Assembly: GCF_011516885.1 (NCBI RefSeq)
Contig: NZ_WOTD01000006.1
Coordinates: 1 to 64,000 of the forward strand
From: Acetobacter lambici
Lineage (GTDB): Bacteria > Pseudomonadota > Alphaproteobacteria > Acetobacterales > Acetobacteraceae
Direction: 5' to 3'
DNA length: 64,000 nucleotides
Part shown: piece after piece, positions 42,862 to 55,515 of the stretch
Layout: every line of letters begins with the position of its first letter
How positions within the stretch are numbered: the stretch's first letter is position 1
The notes under the pieces: model-generated
Told to the model about the DNA's origin: nothing
Databases searched by the model: none
The model's input: the letters and a program-made list of their open reading frames with translations, nothing else
Translations under genes and position numbers: made by a program

Positions 42862-43806
42862 ATGACAATCAGCCTGCACACCAACTGGCGGGATATTCCC
42901 GCAGAAGCCCACGGCTGTGCCGCAGCCTTGGGTAATTTTGATGGTGTGCATCTTGGGCATGCCCATCTGCTCCACTCTGTTTTTGCCGCCCGGCCAGACC
43001 TGCCGCCTGCCGTTGTGACGTTTGAGCCGCACCCGCGCGAGTTGTTCCGCCCGCAGGACCTGCCATTCCGGCTGACCCTGAGTGCGGAGCGGCTGGAGGC
43101 CCTGCGTGCATTGGGTGTGCGCCACGTTTTTCAGATCGGGTTTGACAAGGCTTTTTCCGAACTGAGTGCCGAACAGTTTGTGGATGATGTGCTGCACAAC
43201 GCGCTGCGCCTGCACCACGTTGGCTGTGGGCCGGACTTTGCTTTTGGCCACCGCCGGGGTGGCAATGTGGCGTTCCTTGCCGAGCGCACACATCAGCTTG
43301 GCATGGGCTTTACCGCTGTGCAGGCGCTGGCCGATCAGGGCGGCCCTTTTTCCTCCACCCGCATCCGCCGCCTGTTGCAGGACGGCTATCCCGACGAGGC
43401 GGCGGGCGAACTCGGGCGCCTATGGTGTATTCGTGGTGTTGTGCAGCATGGGGACAAGCGCGGCAGGCTGCTGGGCTTTCCCACGGCCAATATTCCATTG
43501 GGCCGCCACCTTGAACCCGCGCGGGGTGTGTACGCGGTCACAGTGCGCCTGCCCAACGGGCAGACCCACCGTGGCGTTGCCAATATCGGCCGCCGTCCCA
43601 CCATAAATGATGGGCAGGAAAGCAGGCTGGAGGCGCATCTTTTTGATTTTGAGGGCGACCTGTACGGGCAGGAACTCTCGGTCAGCCTTCACGCCCTGCT
43701 GCGGGAGGAAAAACGCTTTGACGGGCTGGACGCGCTTAAAAACCAGATCGCGCAGGATGCAACGCAGGCCCGGCAGGTGCTGGACGCGCCCCCCTCTTTG
43801 AGCTGA
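42862..43806 (+). CDS. ribF: Bifunctional riboflavin kinase / FAD synthetase
   Basis: 314 residues. The N-terminal adenylyltransferase has ALGNFDGVHLGHAHLLHSVF and FSSTRIRRLLQDG; the C-terminal flavokinase has GRLLGFPTANIPLG and GVYAVTVRLPNG. It makes FMN and FAD. ATG at 42862 follows mtnC by 7 bp, so it is in the mtn transcript. The usual ribF-ileS-lspA order is kept, with ileS about 155 bp further on. Confidence 0.95.
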   Translation: MTISLHTNWRDIPAEAHGCAAALGNFDGVHLGHAHLLHSVFAARPDLPPAVVTFEPHPRELFRPQDLPFRLTLSAERLEALRALGVRHVFQIGFDKAFSELSAEQFVDDVLHNALRLHHVGCGPDFAFGHRRGGNVAFLAERTHQLGMGFTAVQALADQGGPFSSTRIRRLLQDGYPDEAAGELGRLWCIRGVVQHGDKRGRLLGFPTANIPLGRHLEPARGVYAVTVRLPNGQTHRGVANIGRRPTINDGQESRLEAHLFDFEGDLYGQELSVSLHALLREEKRFDGLDALKNQIAQDATQARQVLDAPPSLS

Positions 43807-43962
43807 CCCGGATGGCATGGTCGGGGTCGGGTTGGGCAGTGCTGTCCGGTTTGGTGCTTGACCCTGAGCTTTTCCTTTTTGATAAGACAGTAACGACCAA
43901 GGTGGCGTGGGTGCCAAAAGCCCGCATGCCATGAACCCGAACCGAAGTGACCTCAGCCTCCC

Positions 43963-46877
<2,915 letters not shown>

Positions 46878-46881
<4 letters not shown>

Positions 46882-47375
46882 GCAGGCCGTTCATGCTCCG
46901 GCCAGCAGGCATTGGCCTGCTGGTGCTGATGCTGGTTCTGTCTGTGGATCAGTTGAGCAAATTCTGGATTTTGTACGGGCTGGACCTGCCCGCCCGTGGC
47001 TCTGTTGCAGTGTTGCCGTTCCTTAACTTTACCATGGTCTGGAACCATGCCGTGACATTTGGCATGTTTGGCGGACTTGGTGGCGCTGGGCGGATTGTGT
47101 TTTCCGCTGTGGCAATGGTAGTAGCTTGTTGTCTGCTGGTGTGGATGGCCAGAACCCCCAGCAGGTTGACGGCAGCGTGCGTGGGTGCGGTAACCGGCGG
47201 CGCCATAGGCAACGTAATTGATCGTGTGCGCTATGGGGCCGTGGTGGATTTTTTGCATGCCCATGCATTCGGTTGGTCTTGGTATGTATTCAACGTGGCT
47301 GACTCCGCTATAGTATGCGCGGTATGCGTCTTGTTGTTGCAGAATTTTCTGTCTGATGGACAGCGGACATCTTAG
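46878..47375 (+). CDS. lspA: Lipoprotein signal peptidase (signal peptidase II)
   Basis: About 165 residues with four transmembrane segments. Motifs are DQLSKFWILYGL, NHAVTFGMF, GGAIGNVIDRVRYGAVVDFL (first catalytic Asp) and YVFNVADSAIV (second). GTG at 46878 overlaps the ileS stop; Met at 46893 is an alternative. It processes lipoproteins such as the DUF3035 protein encoded next. Confidence 0.94.
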
Positions 47376-47412
47376 GCATAAGCAGCCCGCGCCAGAGCGC
47401 GCGGTTTTCAGG

Positions 47413-47952
47413 ATGAGTGGAAGGCAGATGATAGTGCGCCGTGTTTCGACCCTGATTTCTCCGGTGCTGCTGGTAGGCGGCTGCATGATGCTGAGCGGCT
47501 GCTCCGGGCATGAGGCCGCCGAGGCCTTCGGCCTGGAACGGAGCATGCCAGATGAATATACGGTGACAACACGCTCACCGTTATCCATGCCCCCTTCGGA
47601 GGAGCTGGTTAAGCCCAGCAAAGGGGATGAACGCACGCACGATGAGAGCGAACGCCTGCAGGCGCTCGAAACTCTCTCCCCCGATGTGGCTCTGCGCGGC
47701 ACTAATGGGGATACCAGTGAAGGCCAGACCATTCTGGTCAACGAGGCCACAGCCGCCTCTGATGAACCCGATCAGGGTGAACTCGGTGCCGCTGGTTCGG
47801 GCTTTGTGGAGCAGTTGATGTTCTGGAAAGGTGGCAAGGCAGGGGGCGTTGTGAACGCGGATGAGGAAAACCGTCGGCTCAAAACCAATGCGGCCCTTGG
47901 TGCCTCGCCCACCAAAGGCGTTACCCCGACCCAGCACCCCAAAAAGAAGTAG
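47413..47952 (+). CDS. DUF3035-type outer-membrane lipoprotein
   Basis: About 179 residues. Lipobox MMLSGCSG puts the acylated Cys near residue 36. AFGLERSMPDEYTVTTRSPL followed by SMPP is the DUF3035 motif, common in alphaproteobacteria and suggested to relate to envelope assembly. The rest is polar. Start chosen at ATG 47413; Met at 47428 is also possible. It lies between lspA and mutL. Confidence 0.82.
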   Translation: MSGRQMIVRRVSTLISPVLLVGGCMMLSGCSGHEAAEAFGLERSMPDEYTVTTRSPLSMPPSEELVKPSKGDERTHDESERLQALETLSPDVALRGTNGDTSEGQTILVNEATAASDEPDQGELGAAGSGFVEQLMFWKGGKAGGVVNADEENRRLKTNAALGASPTKGVTPTQHPKKK

Positions 47953-47967
47953 GGTACGGGTCTGACC

Positions 47968-49905
47968 ATGTCAGACCAGCCTGATCAGGTGGTCATGCCA
48001 GGTGGTGTGCCTGACCACCCGCATGTGCGGCGGTTGCCCGAAGTTATTGTTAACCGCATTGCTGCGGGCGAGGTGATCGAACGCCCCGCCGCCGCCGTAA
48101 AAGAACTCATAGAAAACGCCATAGACGCCGGAGCCCTCCGGTTGGACATCTCGCTTGATGGGGGCGGGGTGGAGCGCATGATCGTGACCGATGATGGCGT
48201 TGGCATCTCCCCCGATGATCTGACATTGGCGGTTGAGCGGCATTGTACCTCCAAATTGGGGGACGAGACGCTGGTGCACATCAACACCCTCGGTTTTCGG
48301 GGGGAGGCGCTGCCGTCCATCGGGGCTGCGGCACGGTTGAGCATTACCTCCCGCCCCAAGGGGGAAAGTGGCGCATGGCGTATCCGGGTTGAAGGGGGCA
48401 AAACCTACCCGCCCGAACCTGTTGCCGGGGCATATGGCACCAGTGTTGTGGTCGAAGACCTGTTTTTTGCCACCCCGGCCCGCCGCAAGTTTTTAAAAAG
48501 TGCCCGCGTGGAAGGCCGCCACGTGGAAAGCGTTGTGCGCCGTCTGGCATTGGCCGTGCCCCAGACTGCCTTCCGCTTTGTGCTTGATGGGCGCGAGGTG
48601 CTGGACCTGCCTGCGCAGGATATGGCTGCCCGCGCGGCTGCGCTGCTGGACGCCAGCGAGGCCGATGGTTTTTTGAACATAGCAGGCGAGCGCGAGGGAA
48701 TGACCCTGAGCGGCTTTATCTGCCCGCCGTCGGTCCATCGGTCCACGGCCAATGGGCAGTTCATGCTGGTTAATGGGCGGCCTGTGGTGGACCCGGTGCT
48801 CAAAACCGCCGTGCGCGTAGCTTACCGTCGGGTGATTGAGCCGGGTCGTCACCCTGTGGTTGCACTCATGTTAACGGTGCCGCCTGAACAGGTGGATGTA
48901 AACGTCCACCCCGCCAAAACCGAACTGCGCTTTGCGGATGAAGCGGCCGTGCGCTCGCTGGTTATCGGTACACTCCAGCGTGCGCTTGAACATGGGGCAG
49001 GGGTTGCGGGTGTACGCCCTGTTCTGTCCTCCGCCCCAAGGGCGACCCGTATCTGGTATCCGCCCGAGCAGGGGCAGATGGCTCCCCAGCCAGCCCCTGC
49101 CTACCCCGCTGCTCCGCAGACCTCCGGCATGGCCGAACCGCGCCTGATGTTTGGCGATGCCCCCTTCGCGCGGACCCTGCCTGTTCCTCCCACGTCTTTT
49201 GCGCCCGGTGGGGCTAATGCGCCGCAGGATGCTCGGCTGGCCGGGGGTATGGTTGGTGCGGGTAACCCCTTTGCGCAGGTGGAGGAGGCTGGCGGTGCGC
49301 GGTTGGATCACCCGCTGGGTGCTGCGGTGGCGCAGGTGCTGGATACGTATATTCTGGCCGTAGCGGCGGATGGGTCTTTGGTCTTGGTGGACCAGCATGC
49401 TGCCCACGAACGGCTGACGCATGAACGCCTGCGGGAGCAGTATCTGAGCGGGCGCGTGCAGGCCCAGCGTCTGCTTGTGCCCGATGTGGTGGAACTGCCT
49501 CGTGTGCAGCAGGACCTTCTGCTTGCCCGCCAGCCCATGCTGGAAAGACTCGGGGTGGAAATAGAAGAGTTTGGCGGCGGCTCTATTCTGGTCCGCGCTC
49601 TGCCCGCCATGCTTGGCAGGAGTGATGCAATCAGCCTGTTGCGTGATCTGGCGGATGAGCTGGAAGCGGATGAAAATGGTGCGCCGGACGAAATGGCATC
49701 CCTTGATGGCAAGCTCGATGCGGTGATCGCCCGTATGGCCTGCCATGGCAGTATTCGGGCGGGCAGGCGGCTTACGCCGGAGGAAATGAATGCCCTGCTA
49801 CGGCAGATGGAGGCCACACCCCGCGCGGGTACGTGCTCACACGGGCGGCCAACATGGCTCAAACTCAGCCGTAATGATCTCGAAAAGTTGTTTGGCCGCC
49901 GTTAG
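47968..49905 (+). CDS. mutL: DNA mismatch repair protein MutL
   Basis: 645 residues. N-terminal GHKL ATPase motifs are AVKELIENAIDAGA, TDDGVGISPDDL and TLGFRGEALPSIG. The C-terminal domain has DQHAAHERLTHE, which fits DQHA(X)2E(X)4E, so this is an endonuclease-type MutL unlike that of E. coli; ACHGSIRAGRRL and CSHGRPTW are other conserved pieces. Residues about 350-440 are a Pro/Ala-rich linker. It is 16 bp from the DUF3035 gene. Confidence 0.96.
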   Translation: MSDQPDQVVMPGGVPDHPHVRRLPEVIVNRIAAGEVIERPAAAVKELIENAIDAGALRLDISLDGGGVERMIVTDDGVGISPDDLTLAVERHCTSKLGDETLVHINTLGFRGEALPSIGAAARLSITSRPKGESGAWRIRVEGGKTYPPEPVAGAYGTSVVVEDLFFATPARRKFLKSARVEGRHVESVVRRLALAVPQTAFRFVLDGREVLDLPAQDMAARAAALLDASEADGFLNIAGEREGMTLSGFICPPSVHRSTANGQFMLVNGRPVVDPVLKTAVRVAYRRVIEPGRHPVVALMLTVPPEQVDVNVHPAKTELRFADEAAVRSLVIGTLQRALEHGAGVAGVRPVLSSAPRATRIWYPPEQGQMAPQPAPAYPAAPQTSGMAEPRLMFGDAPFARTLPVPPTSFAPGGANAPQDARLAGGMVGAGNPFAQVEEAGGARLDHPLGAAVAQVLDTYILAVAADGSLVLVDQHAAHERLTHERLREQYLSGRVQAQRLLVPDVVELPRVQQDLLLARQPMLERLGVEIEEFGGGSILVRALPAMLGRSDAISLLRDLADELEADENGAPDEMASLDGKLDAVIARMACHGSIRAGRRLTPEEMNALLRQMEATPRAGTCSHGRPTWLKLSRNDLEKLFGRR

Positions 49906-50021
49906 CTCTACTGCGCCGCAGGGGGCGTGATCGGCGGAACGTGAACAGCCCTGCGCTGGCCTCCCACGGCAAAAAGGCGCAGTCTTAAAAAAGTGTCATT
50001 AAACCCGGATGGTGTGAAGCC

Positions 50022-51542
50022 GTGCAGCCAATCCTGCTTTCGCTGATAACCTATCTTCCTCTTGCAGGCGCGGTTGCGGCCTTCCTTTGCCCCGGTCATG
50101 GACCGGAGCGGGATCGCGCGGCCCGCTGGCTGGGGTTGTGGACTACGCTACTCACTTTTGGGCTGAGCGTGCTGATGTGGGTCGGCTTTGACCCCAGCCA
50201 GCCCGGCCTGCAATATGAAACCCGGCTGGGCTGGCTGAGCGATTATGGTATTTCGTACCATACTGGCGTGGATGGGATCAGCCTGGTCTTTATTATGCTC
50301 ACCGCTTTTCTTACGCCTCTGGCGTTGGGGGCGGGTTGGCGTAGCGTGCAAACGCAGGGGCGGGACTTTGTGGCGGCTATGCTGCTGCTGGAAACGGCTC
50401 TGTTCGGCCTGTTTTCCGCGCAGGATCTGGTTCTGTTTTACGTCTTTTACGAAGCAACACTTATTCCGGGCTGCCTGATGATCGGAATATGGGGTGGGGC
50501 CAAGCGGGTCTGGGCGTCGCTTCAGTTCTTCCTGTTCACCTTTGGTGGTTCGCTGTTCATGCTGGTCGGGCTGATCACCATGTGGCTGCATGCGGGCACG
50601 ACCGATATTCCAGCCCTTATGCATGCGGGTTTTTCCCATTCGTTGCAGGGCTGGCTGTTACTGGCTTTTCTGCTGGCTTTTGGCGTCAAGCTTCCTCTCT
50701 TCCCGCTCCACGCATGGTTGCCGGATGCGTATACGGAGGCCCCCACACCAGCATCGGCTATGCTTTCGGGCGTGTTGTCCAAGACGGGGGCTTACGGGTT
50801 GCTGCGCTTTGGTGTGCTGATGTTCCCCGATGCAGTACGCCAGTTTGCGCCTTATGTGCTTGCTCTTGGTGTAGTGGCCATTCTGTATGCGGCATTTGTT
50901 GCATTTGCCCAGACGGATATGAAGCGGCTTATCGCGTATTCCTCCTTCTCCCATATGGGCATGATCGCGGTTGGTCTGTTCACGCTGACGGCGGAAGGGA
51001 TTGATGGCGCCATCTTTCAGATGCTCTCCCACGGTGTGGTTATTGCCGCGCTGTTCTTCTGTGTGGCGGCCGTGGCATGGCGGGCAGAAACGCGCGATAT
51101 TGATGCACTGGGTGGTGTAGCCAAGCAGATGCCCGTACTGGCCCTGCTGGCCATGTTGTTCACCATGGCCAATGTGGGTCTGCCCGGCACAGGCGCTTTT
51201 GTGGGCGAACTTCTGGTGCTTATGGGGGCCATCCATGTGTCCATCTGGGTGGCGCTGCTGGCGGGTGGCACCATGATTATGGGCGCGGTTTACATGCTCT
51301 CGCTGTACCGTCGGGTTCTGTTCGGCAGTGTGCGCGGCACGGTTGGTCTGTTGCGTGACCTGACTGTGGGTGAAATTGCAGTGCTTGCACCGCTGGCCGT
51401 GGTTACGTTGTGGATGGGTGTGCACCCCGGGACCTTCACCCGGATTTTTGATCCCATGATCATGCAGGCCGTGCATGGGAGCGGGGTGAGTGTGGCGTCT
51501 TCGGCCATGCATGGCCCGGTTTTGCATCTAGCCAGCCGCTAA
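50022..51542 (+). CDS. nuoM: NADH-quinone oxidoreductase subunit M (orphan NuoM)
   Basis: 506 residues with about 14 hydrophobic segments, starting at GTG. Conserved antiporter-like features are TGVDGISLVFIMLTAFLTPL, FYVFYEATLIPGCLMIG (Glu in helix 5), LPLFPLHAWLPDAYTEAPTP (Lys and His region) and LIAYSSFSHMGMIAVGLF. This is a NuoM-type proton-pumping subunit of complex I. No other nuo gene is near it; neighbours are mutL and a DMT exporter. It may be a spare copy or part of another complex. Confidence 0.88.
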   Translation: MQPILLSLITYLPLAGAVAAFLCPGHGPERDRAARWLGLWTTLLTFGLSVLMWVGFDPSQPGLQYETRLGWLSDYGISYHTGVDGISLVFIMLTAFLTPLALGAGWRSVQTQGRDFVAAMLLLETALFGLFSAQDLVLFYVFYEATLIPGCLMIGIWGGAKRVWASLQFFLFTFGGSLFMLVGLITMWLHAGTTDIPALMHAGFSHSLQGWLLLAFLLAFGVKLPLFPLHAWLPDAYTEAPTPASAMLSGVLSKTGAYGLLRFGVLMFPDAVRQFAPYVLALGVVAILYAAFVAFAQTDMKRLIAYSSFSHMGMIAVGLFTLTAEGIDGAIFQMLSHGVVIAALFFCVAAVAWRAETRDIDALGGVAKQMPVLALLAMLFTMANVGLPGTGAFVGELLVLMGAIHVSIWVALLAGGTMIMGAVYMLSLYRRVLFGSVRGTVGLLRDLTVGEIAVLAPLAVVTLWMGVHPGTFTRIFDPMIMQAVHGSGVSVASSAMHGPVLHLASR

Positions 51543-51551
51543 GCGGGTTGG

Positions 51552-51581
51552 CGGACCGATTATTCTGGAAGAATCGGTCCG
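51552..51581. terminator. Hairpin between convergent nuoM and exporter genes
   Basis: CGGACCGATT (51552-51561) and AATCGGTCCG (51572-51581), 10-nt loop. It overlaps the last codons of the exporter gene. No T-run. Confidence 0.5.
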
Positions 51582-52459
51582 TCTGGCGCTGTGCTTTTGC
51601 CACTTCGGGGCATCAGCACGGTGCCGACAGACGCCAGAACCACACATAAAATACCGCACAATCGCAGAAGGGATGGAACCTCATGCAGCAATATGGCACC
51701 AGCCAGCGCTGCGGAAACAGGTTCCAGACTACACAGCACGCCAAATTCGCGGGCGGACAGTTTTTGCATGGCTTGCATTTCCAGCGTGTAAGGCAGGGCG
51801 GACGAACACAGGGCAACAACAACGCTCAACCCCAGCAAAAGGGGAGCATGCAGCCCAACCCACAGGGCAGGGATGGTGCAGGGCACAAAAACAGCAGCCC
51901 CACCACACAGCATACCCAGTGAACACGCCTGACCAGACGGCAGCTTACCTGCAATGTTACGGGCGAAAATAATATATAGCGCCCAGAAAATGGCAGCCAG
52001 CAAAGCAAACATAATGCCAATAAGATCGGGGCGTACGGCTGATTCCGGGCGGAGCAGCAGCACAAGCCCCAGCACGGTCAGGCTTGTCCACACCACATCG
52101 CTCCAGCGCCGGGTATGGATGAAGGACAGAACAAGAGGTCCGGTAAACTCCAGCGCTACAGTCGTGCCCAACGGCAACCGCCCGAGCGAGAGATAGAAAA
52201 AATAGTTCATGCCCGCCAGAGACAGCCCATAGGGCAGTACCAGCAGCAGCACCCTGCGCGAGAGGCTGTGCCAACTGCGGAAGAACAGCATGAGCATGAT
52301 TGCGGCAAAAAAGGTGCGCAGCCCCACCATGCCCGCAGCCCCAAAAGCGGGGAACAGCATTTTGGCATAAGATGAACCAAATTGCAGGCAGAGCATGCCG
52401 CCCACAACCTGTAGCAGTGCGGACAAACGCTCCCTGACAGAAAAAGTGGGCGTGCTCAT
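51560..52459 (-). CDS. EamA/DMT-family exporter, RhtA-like
   Basis: 299 residues with ten predicted helices in two EamA repeats. The N-terminal repeat has QFGSSYAKMLFPAFGAAGMV and GLRTFFAAIM; the second has SAREFGVLCSLEPVSAALAG. This resembles RhtA, the threonine and homoserine exporter. Substrate is not certain. It converges with nuoM and shares a strand with parE. Confidence 0.85.
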   Translation of the reverse strand: MSTPTFSVRERLSALLQVVGGMLCLQFGSSYAKMLFPAFGAAGMVGLRTFFAAIMLMLFFRSWHSLSRRVLLLVLPYGLSLAGMNYFFYLSLGRLPLGTTVALEFTGPLVLSFIHTRRWSDVVWTSLTVLGLVLLLRPESAVRPDLIGIMFALLAAIFWALYIIFARNIAGKLPSGQACSLGMLCGGAAVFVPCTIPALWVGLHAPLLLGLSVVVALCSSALPYTLEMQAMQKLSAREFGVLCSLEPVSAALAGAILLHEVPSLLRLCGILCVVLASVGTVLMPRSGKSTAPDGPILPE

Positions 52460-52523
52460 GGGCTGCTCACATTATGGCGGGGCGTGGAATATAGGGGCAC
52501 CCGCGGTTGAGGAGGTCGCTGGG

Positions 52524-54548
52524 TCAGATATCCAGCAGTTCATCAACCGAGCGGGCATGTTCCTGAATAAAGGCAAAACGGAGTTCGGGTTTGCGGCCCA
52601 TCAGGCTTTCTACCCGCTCACGCGTGCTCAAACGGTCTTCTGGTGGGGCAACCACGCGCAGCAGAGTGCGGGTGCGCGGGTCCATTGTGGTTTCCTTCAG
52701 ATCCGCCGGAGGCATTTCCCCCAGCCCTTTAAAGCGGGAGACATCAATCTTGCCCCGCTTTTTGCTCAGGACTGCCATTTTGCGTTCCCTGTCCGCATCA
52801 TCCATGGCGTACACGCTGTGCGCGCCCTGTGTCAGCCGGTATAGCGGGGGCTGAGCCAGATACAGGTGACCGTTGCGAATAAGCTCGGGTAGCTCACGGT
52901 AGAAGAACGTCATGAGCAGGGAGGCAATATGCGCGCCATCCACGTCCGCGTCGGTCATGATAATCACGCGGCCATAGCGCAGTTTGGTCAGGTCAAACCG
53001 CTCGCCCGAGCCACAGCCCAGAGCTTCTATCAGGTCACGCAGTTCCTGGTTGGCACGTAGCTTTTCCGTTGTGGCGCTGGCCACGTTCAGAATTTTGCCA
53101 CGTAGGGGAAGAACGGCCTGTGTTTCGCGGTTGCGGGCCTGTTTGGCGGACCCGCCTGCCGAGTCCCCTTCCACCAGAAAAATTTCGGTATCGGGGGCGT
53201 GTTCCTTGGTGCAGTCGGTCAGCTTGCCGGGCAGGCGCAGGCGGCGGGTCGCACTTTTGCGCGGTGTGTCCTTGAGTTCGCGGCGGCGCAGGCGTTCTTC
53301 CGCCCGGTCGATGGCAAAGCTGAGCAGCGAATCCGCCTGTGCGGGGTTTTGGGCCAGCCAGTGGTCAAACCGGTCGCGCAAGGCTGTTTCGAGCAGCTTG
53401 CTGGCCTCTGCCGTGGTCAGTTTTTCCTTTGTCTGGCCTTGGAACTGCGGGTCCCGAATAAAGGCGGACAGGCGGGCGGCAATCATGCCCAGTATGTCTT
53501 CTGCTGTAATGCTGGCCGCTTTTTTTATGGAGCGCTGGTCGCCCCATGCACGCAGGCCCTTGAGCAGCGCATTGCGGAACCCGGTCTCGTGCGTACCACC
53601 CTGCGGAGTCGGAATGGTGTTGCAGTAGGAGATCAGGGACGCCGCACCACTTTCCAAAAAGGCGACGGCCCATTCCACCTTGCCGTTGTCCGTTCCATCC
53701 GCCTGTGGGGGTAGGGGCGCCTCCCCCGACCAGAAGGGGGTGAGCAGGGGTGCGTTGGGGCCAAGGTCATCGGCCAGACTATCGGCCAGACCACCGGGGA
53801 AGTGCAGAACAGCTTCGGTCGGGGTTTCATCCCCCGCCTTGATCAGCGTGGGATCGCACGACCAGCGAATGGTCACACCACGGAACAGGAACGCCTTGGA
53901 GCGGCAGAGTTTGTACAGGCGGACGGGCACAAAAACATGCGTGCCAAAAATTTCGGGGTCGGGCTGGAATGTAATCTGGGTGCCACGCCGGTTGGGGGCT
54001 GCTCCGGCTTTTTCCAGCGCGGTTACGGGTTTGCCGCGTTCATAAGACTGCTGCCACAAGGTGCGGTCCCGCGCGATTTCCACATCCATGCGTGAGGAAA
54101 GGGCGTTGACCACGGATGACCCAACACCGTGCAACCCGCCGGATGTGGCGTAGGCTTTGCCCGAGAACTTACCACCGGCATGCAGTGTGGTCAGAATAAC
54201 TTCCAGCGCCGACCGGTCGGGAAAGCGGGGGTGCGGGTCAACGGGAATACCCCGCCCGTTATCACGGACCGAAAGGCGGTTGTCCGGGGCCAGATGTACG
54301 TCAATGGTGTTGGCGTGGCCTGCCACCGCCTCATCCATCGAGTTATCCAGAATTTCGGCGGCCAGATGGTGCAGCGCACCTTCATCCGTTCCGCCAATAT
54401 ACATGCCGGGCCTGCGGCGGACTGGTTCCAGCCCCTCCAGCACCTCAATGGCGCTGGCGTCATACGCCTCGTTCTCCGGCGCTTTGGGGCGGGCGGAGGC
54501 ACTGGCGGACTTGCGGGGCGGTGTGGGGGCGGAAAACAGATCGCTCAT
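52524..54548 (-). CDS. parE: DNA topoisomerase IV subunit B
   Basis: 674 residues. The ATPase domain has ILDNSMDEAVAGHANTIDV and DNGRGIPVDPH; TSGGLHGVGSSVVNALS is the GHKL loop. The Toprim part has EGDSAGGSAKQARNRETQAV and DADVDGAHIASLLMTFFYREL. QGGTHETGFRNALLKGL and the C-terminus favour ParE over GyrB. It acts with ParC in chromosome decatenation; parC is elsewhere. Confidence 0.95.
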   Translation of the reverse strand: MSDLFSAPTPPRKSASASARPKAPENEAYDASAIEVLEGLEPVRRRPGMYIGGTDEGALHHLAAEILDNSMDEAVAGHANTIDVHLAPDNRLSVRDNGRGIPVDPHPRFPDRSALEVILTTLHAGGKFSGKAYATSGGLHGVGSSVVNALSSRMDVEIARDRTLWQQSYERGKPVTALEKAGAAPNRRGTQITFQPDPEIFGTHVFVPVRLYKLCRSKAFLFRGVTIRWSCDPTLIKAGDETPTEAVLHFPGGLADSLADDLGPNAPLLTPFWSGEAPLPPQADGTDNGKVEWAVAFLESGAASLISYCNTIPTPQGGTHETGFRNALLKGLRAWGDQRSIKKAASITAEDILGMIAARLSAFIRDPQFQGQTKEKLTTAEASKLLETALRDRFDHWLAQNPAQADSLLSFAIDRAEERLRRRELKDTPRKSATRRLRLPGKLTDCTKEHAPDTEIFLVEGDSAGGSAKQARNRETQAVLPLRGKILNVASATTEKLRANQELRDLIEALGCGSGERFDLTKLRYGRVIIMTDADVDGAHIASLLMTFFYRELPELIRNGHLYLAQPPLYRLTQGAHSVYAMDDADRERKMAVLSKKRGKIDVSRFKGLGEMPPADLKETTMDPRTRTLLRVVAPPEDRLSTRERVESLMGRKPELRFAFIQEHARSVDELLDI

Positions 54549-54642
54549 GCGGGAAGTCTGTCCCGCTTTGGCGTTGATTCGTCAAGCACCAGAGGCAGCC
54601 CGGACGTTAGATGCCCGGTATGCCGCCTGTGGTTGCGGGCCA

Positions 54643-55161
54643 TTACGCGGCCTTGTGGGTGGTCCGGCGGCGTACGGGAGCGCGTGTGGTTGTGGGGGCT
54701 GCACATGTTTCAAACGATGCGGGCTGGGTGACATCCTTGGCATCGGAATAATTGGAGAGGTCTTCCCCGTTATCCAGCGCGTTCACTTCATCAAACATGG
54801 CCATGCGCTGCTGGCAGAAGATGGTACCAGACTGCAAACCCTGCTCGGACTGCACGTTGGCGAGCTGGGTAATGTAGTCATCATGTTCACGCTGTGCGCT
54901 GCGGCCGAAAGTGGAGCGGAAGTAGCCGTTCAGCTTGTCTTCCTCGTTCAGCAGAACGGTGCGGAACTTGGCGACAAACGCATTGTAGCGGTCCTGCGCA
55001 CTGCACGACAGGGCTGTTACCATCAGCTCGCTTTTAAGGCCCTGCACGTTGAATGCTTCATGCGCGGGGGAATGGCCGCACGGACTGGCGGCAAAAGTAA
55101 CGGAACCATGCAGAACGCCCGCGGCAAGAACACCCGCGGCAAAAAGACGGGAAAGGAACAT
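54643..55161 (-). CDS. Exported protein of unknown function
   Basis: 172 residues. The signal peptide is MFLSRLFAAGVLAAGVLHGS with cleavage near TFAA. Mature part has four Cys (ASPCGH, LSCSAQ, IFCQQ, ETCAAP), KSELMVTALSCSAQDRYNAF and TVLLNEEDKLNGYFRSTFGR. A basic tail ends in RRRTTHKAA. This looks like a periplasmic family of the alphaproteobacteria with no known function. ATG at 55161 has AGGTCC upstream on the minus strand. Confidence 0.78.
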   Translation of the reverse strand: MFLSRLFAAGVLAAGVLHGSVTFAASPCGHSPAHEAFNVQGLKSELMVTALSCSAQDRYNAFVAKFRTVLLNEEDKLNGYFRSTFGRSAQREHDDYITQLANVQSEQGLQSGTIFCQQRMAMFDEVNALDNGEDLSNYSDAKDVTQPASFETCAAPTTTRAPVRRRTTHKAA

Positions 55162-55515
55162 ACGGTAGGACCTCCGACAGATGCTGCACAACGCAATAGC
55201 CTATTCAGGCAGGAAAGAAACGGCCTAATTTGTCATACCGTCATTTCCCAGCAGGGGGCTCATGGCAGGATTATGCATATATGGCCGTGTCCTGCGCTGG
55301 TCGTGATAGGGCTGTGTTATGGCTAAACGATGTTTTTACTTTTCCCTGCCTGTCAACAAACAGGCAGGGGTGCCAAAAGGAGCGGGCCGGGCCTCTTCCT
55401 TCCTGCTGCTGGATGATTTAAAGGCAAGGACGACTCATGCGGCGTTATGGCGTGTTGCGCTGGTCTGGCCAGCGGGCAGAGCTTAACCCTTTAACTAAAT
55501 GGAACGCGCTGGGTT
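55162..55515. other. Intergenic region with a 10-bp hairpin
   Basis: About 350 bases between divergent genes. It holds CCCTGCCTGT (55344-55353), loop CAACAA, ACAGGCAGGG (55360-55369), a perfect hairpin without a T-run. A shorter dyad CGCTGG/CCAGCG lies near 55457-55473. No gene supported. Confidence 0.5.
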
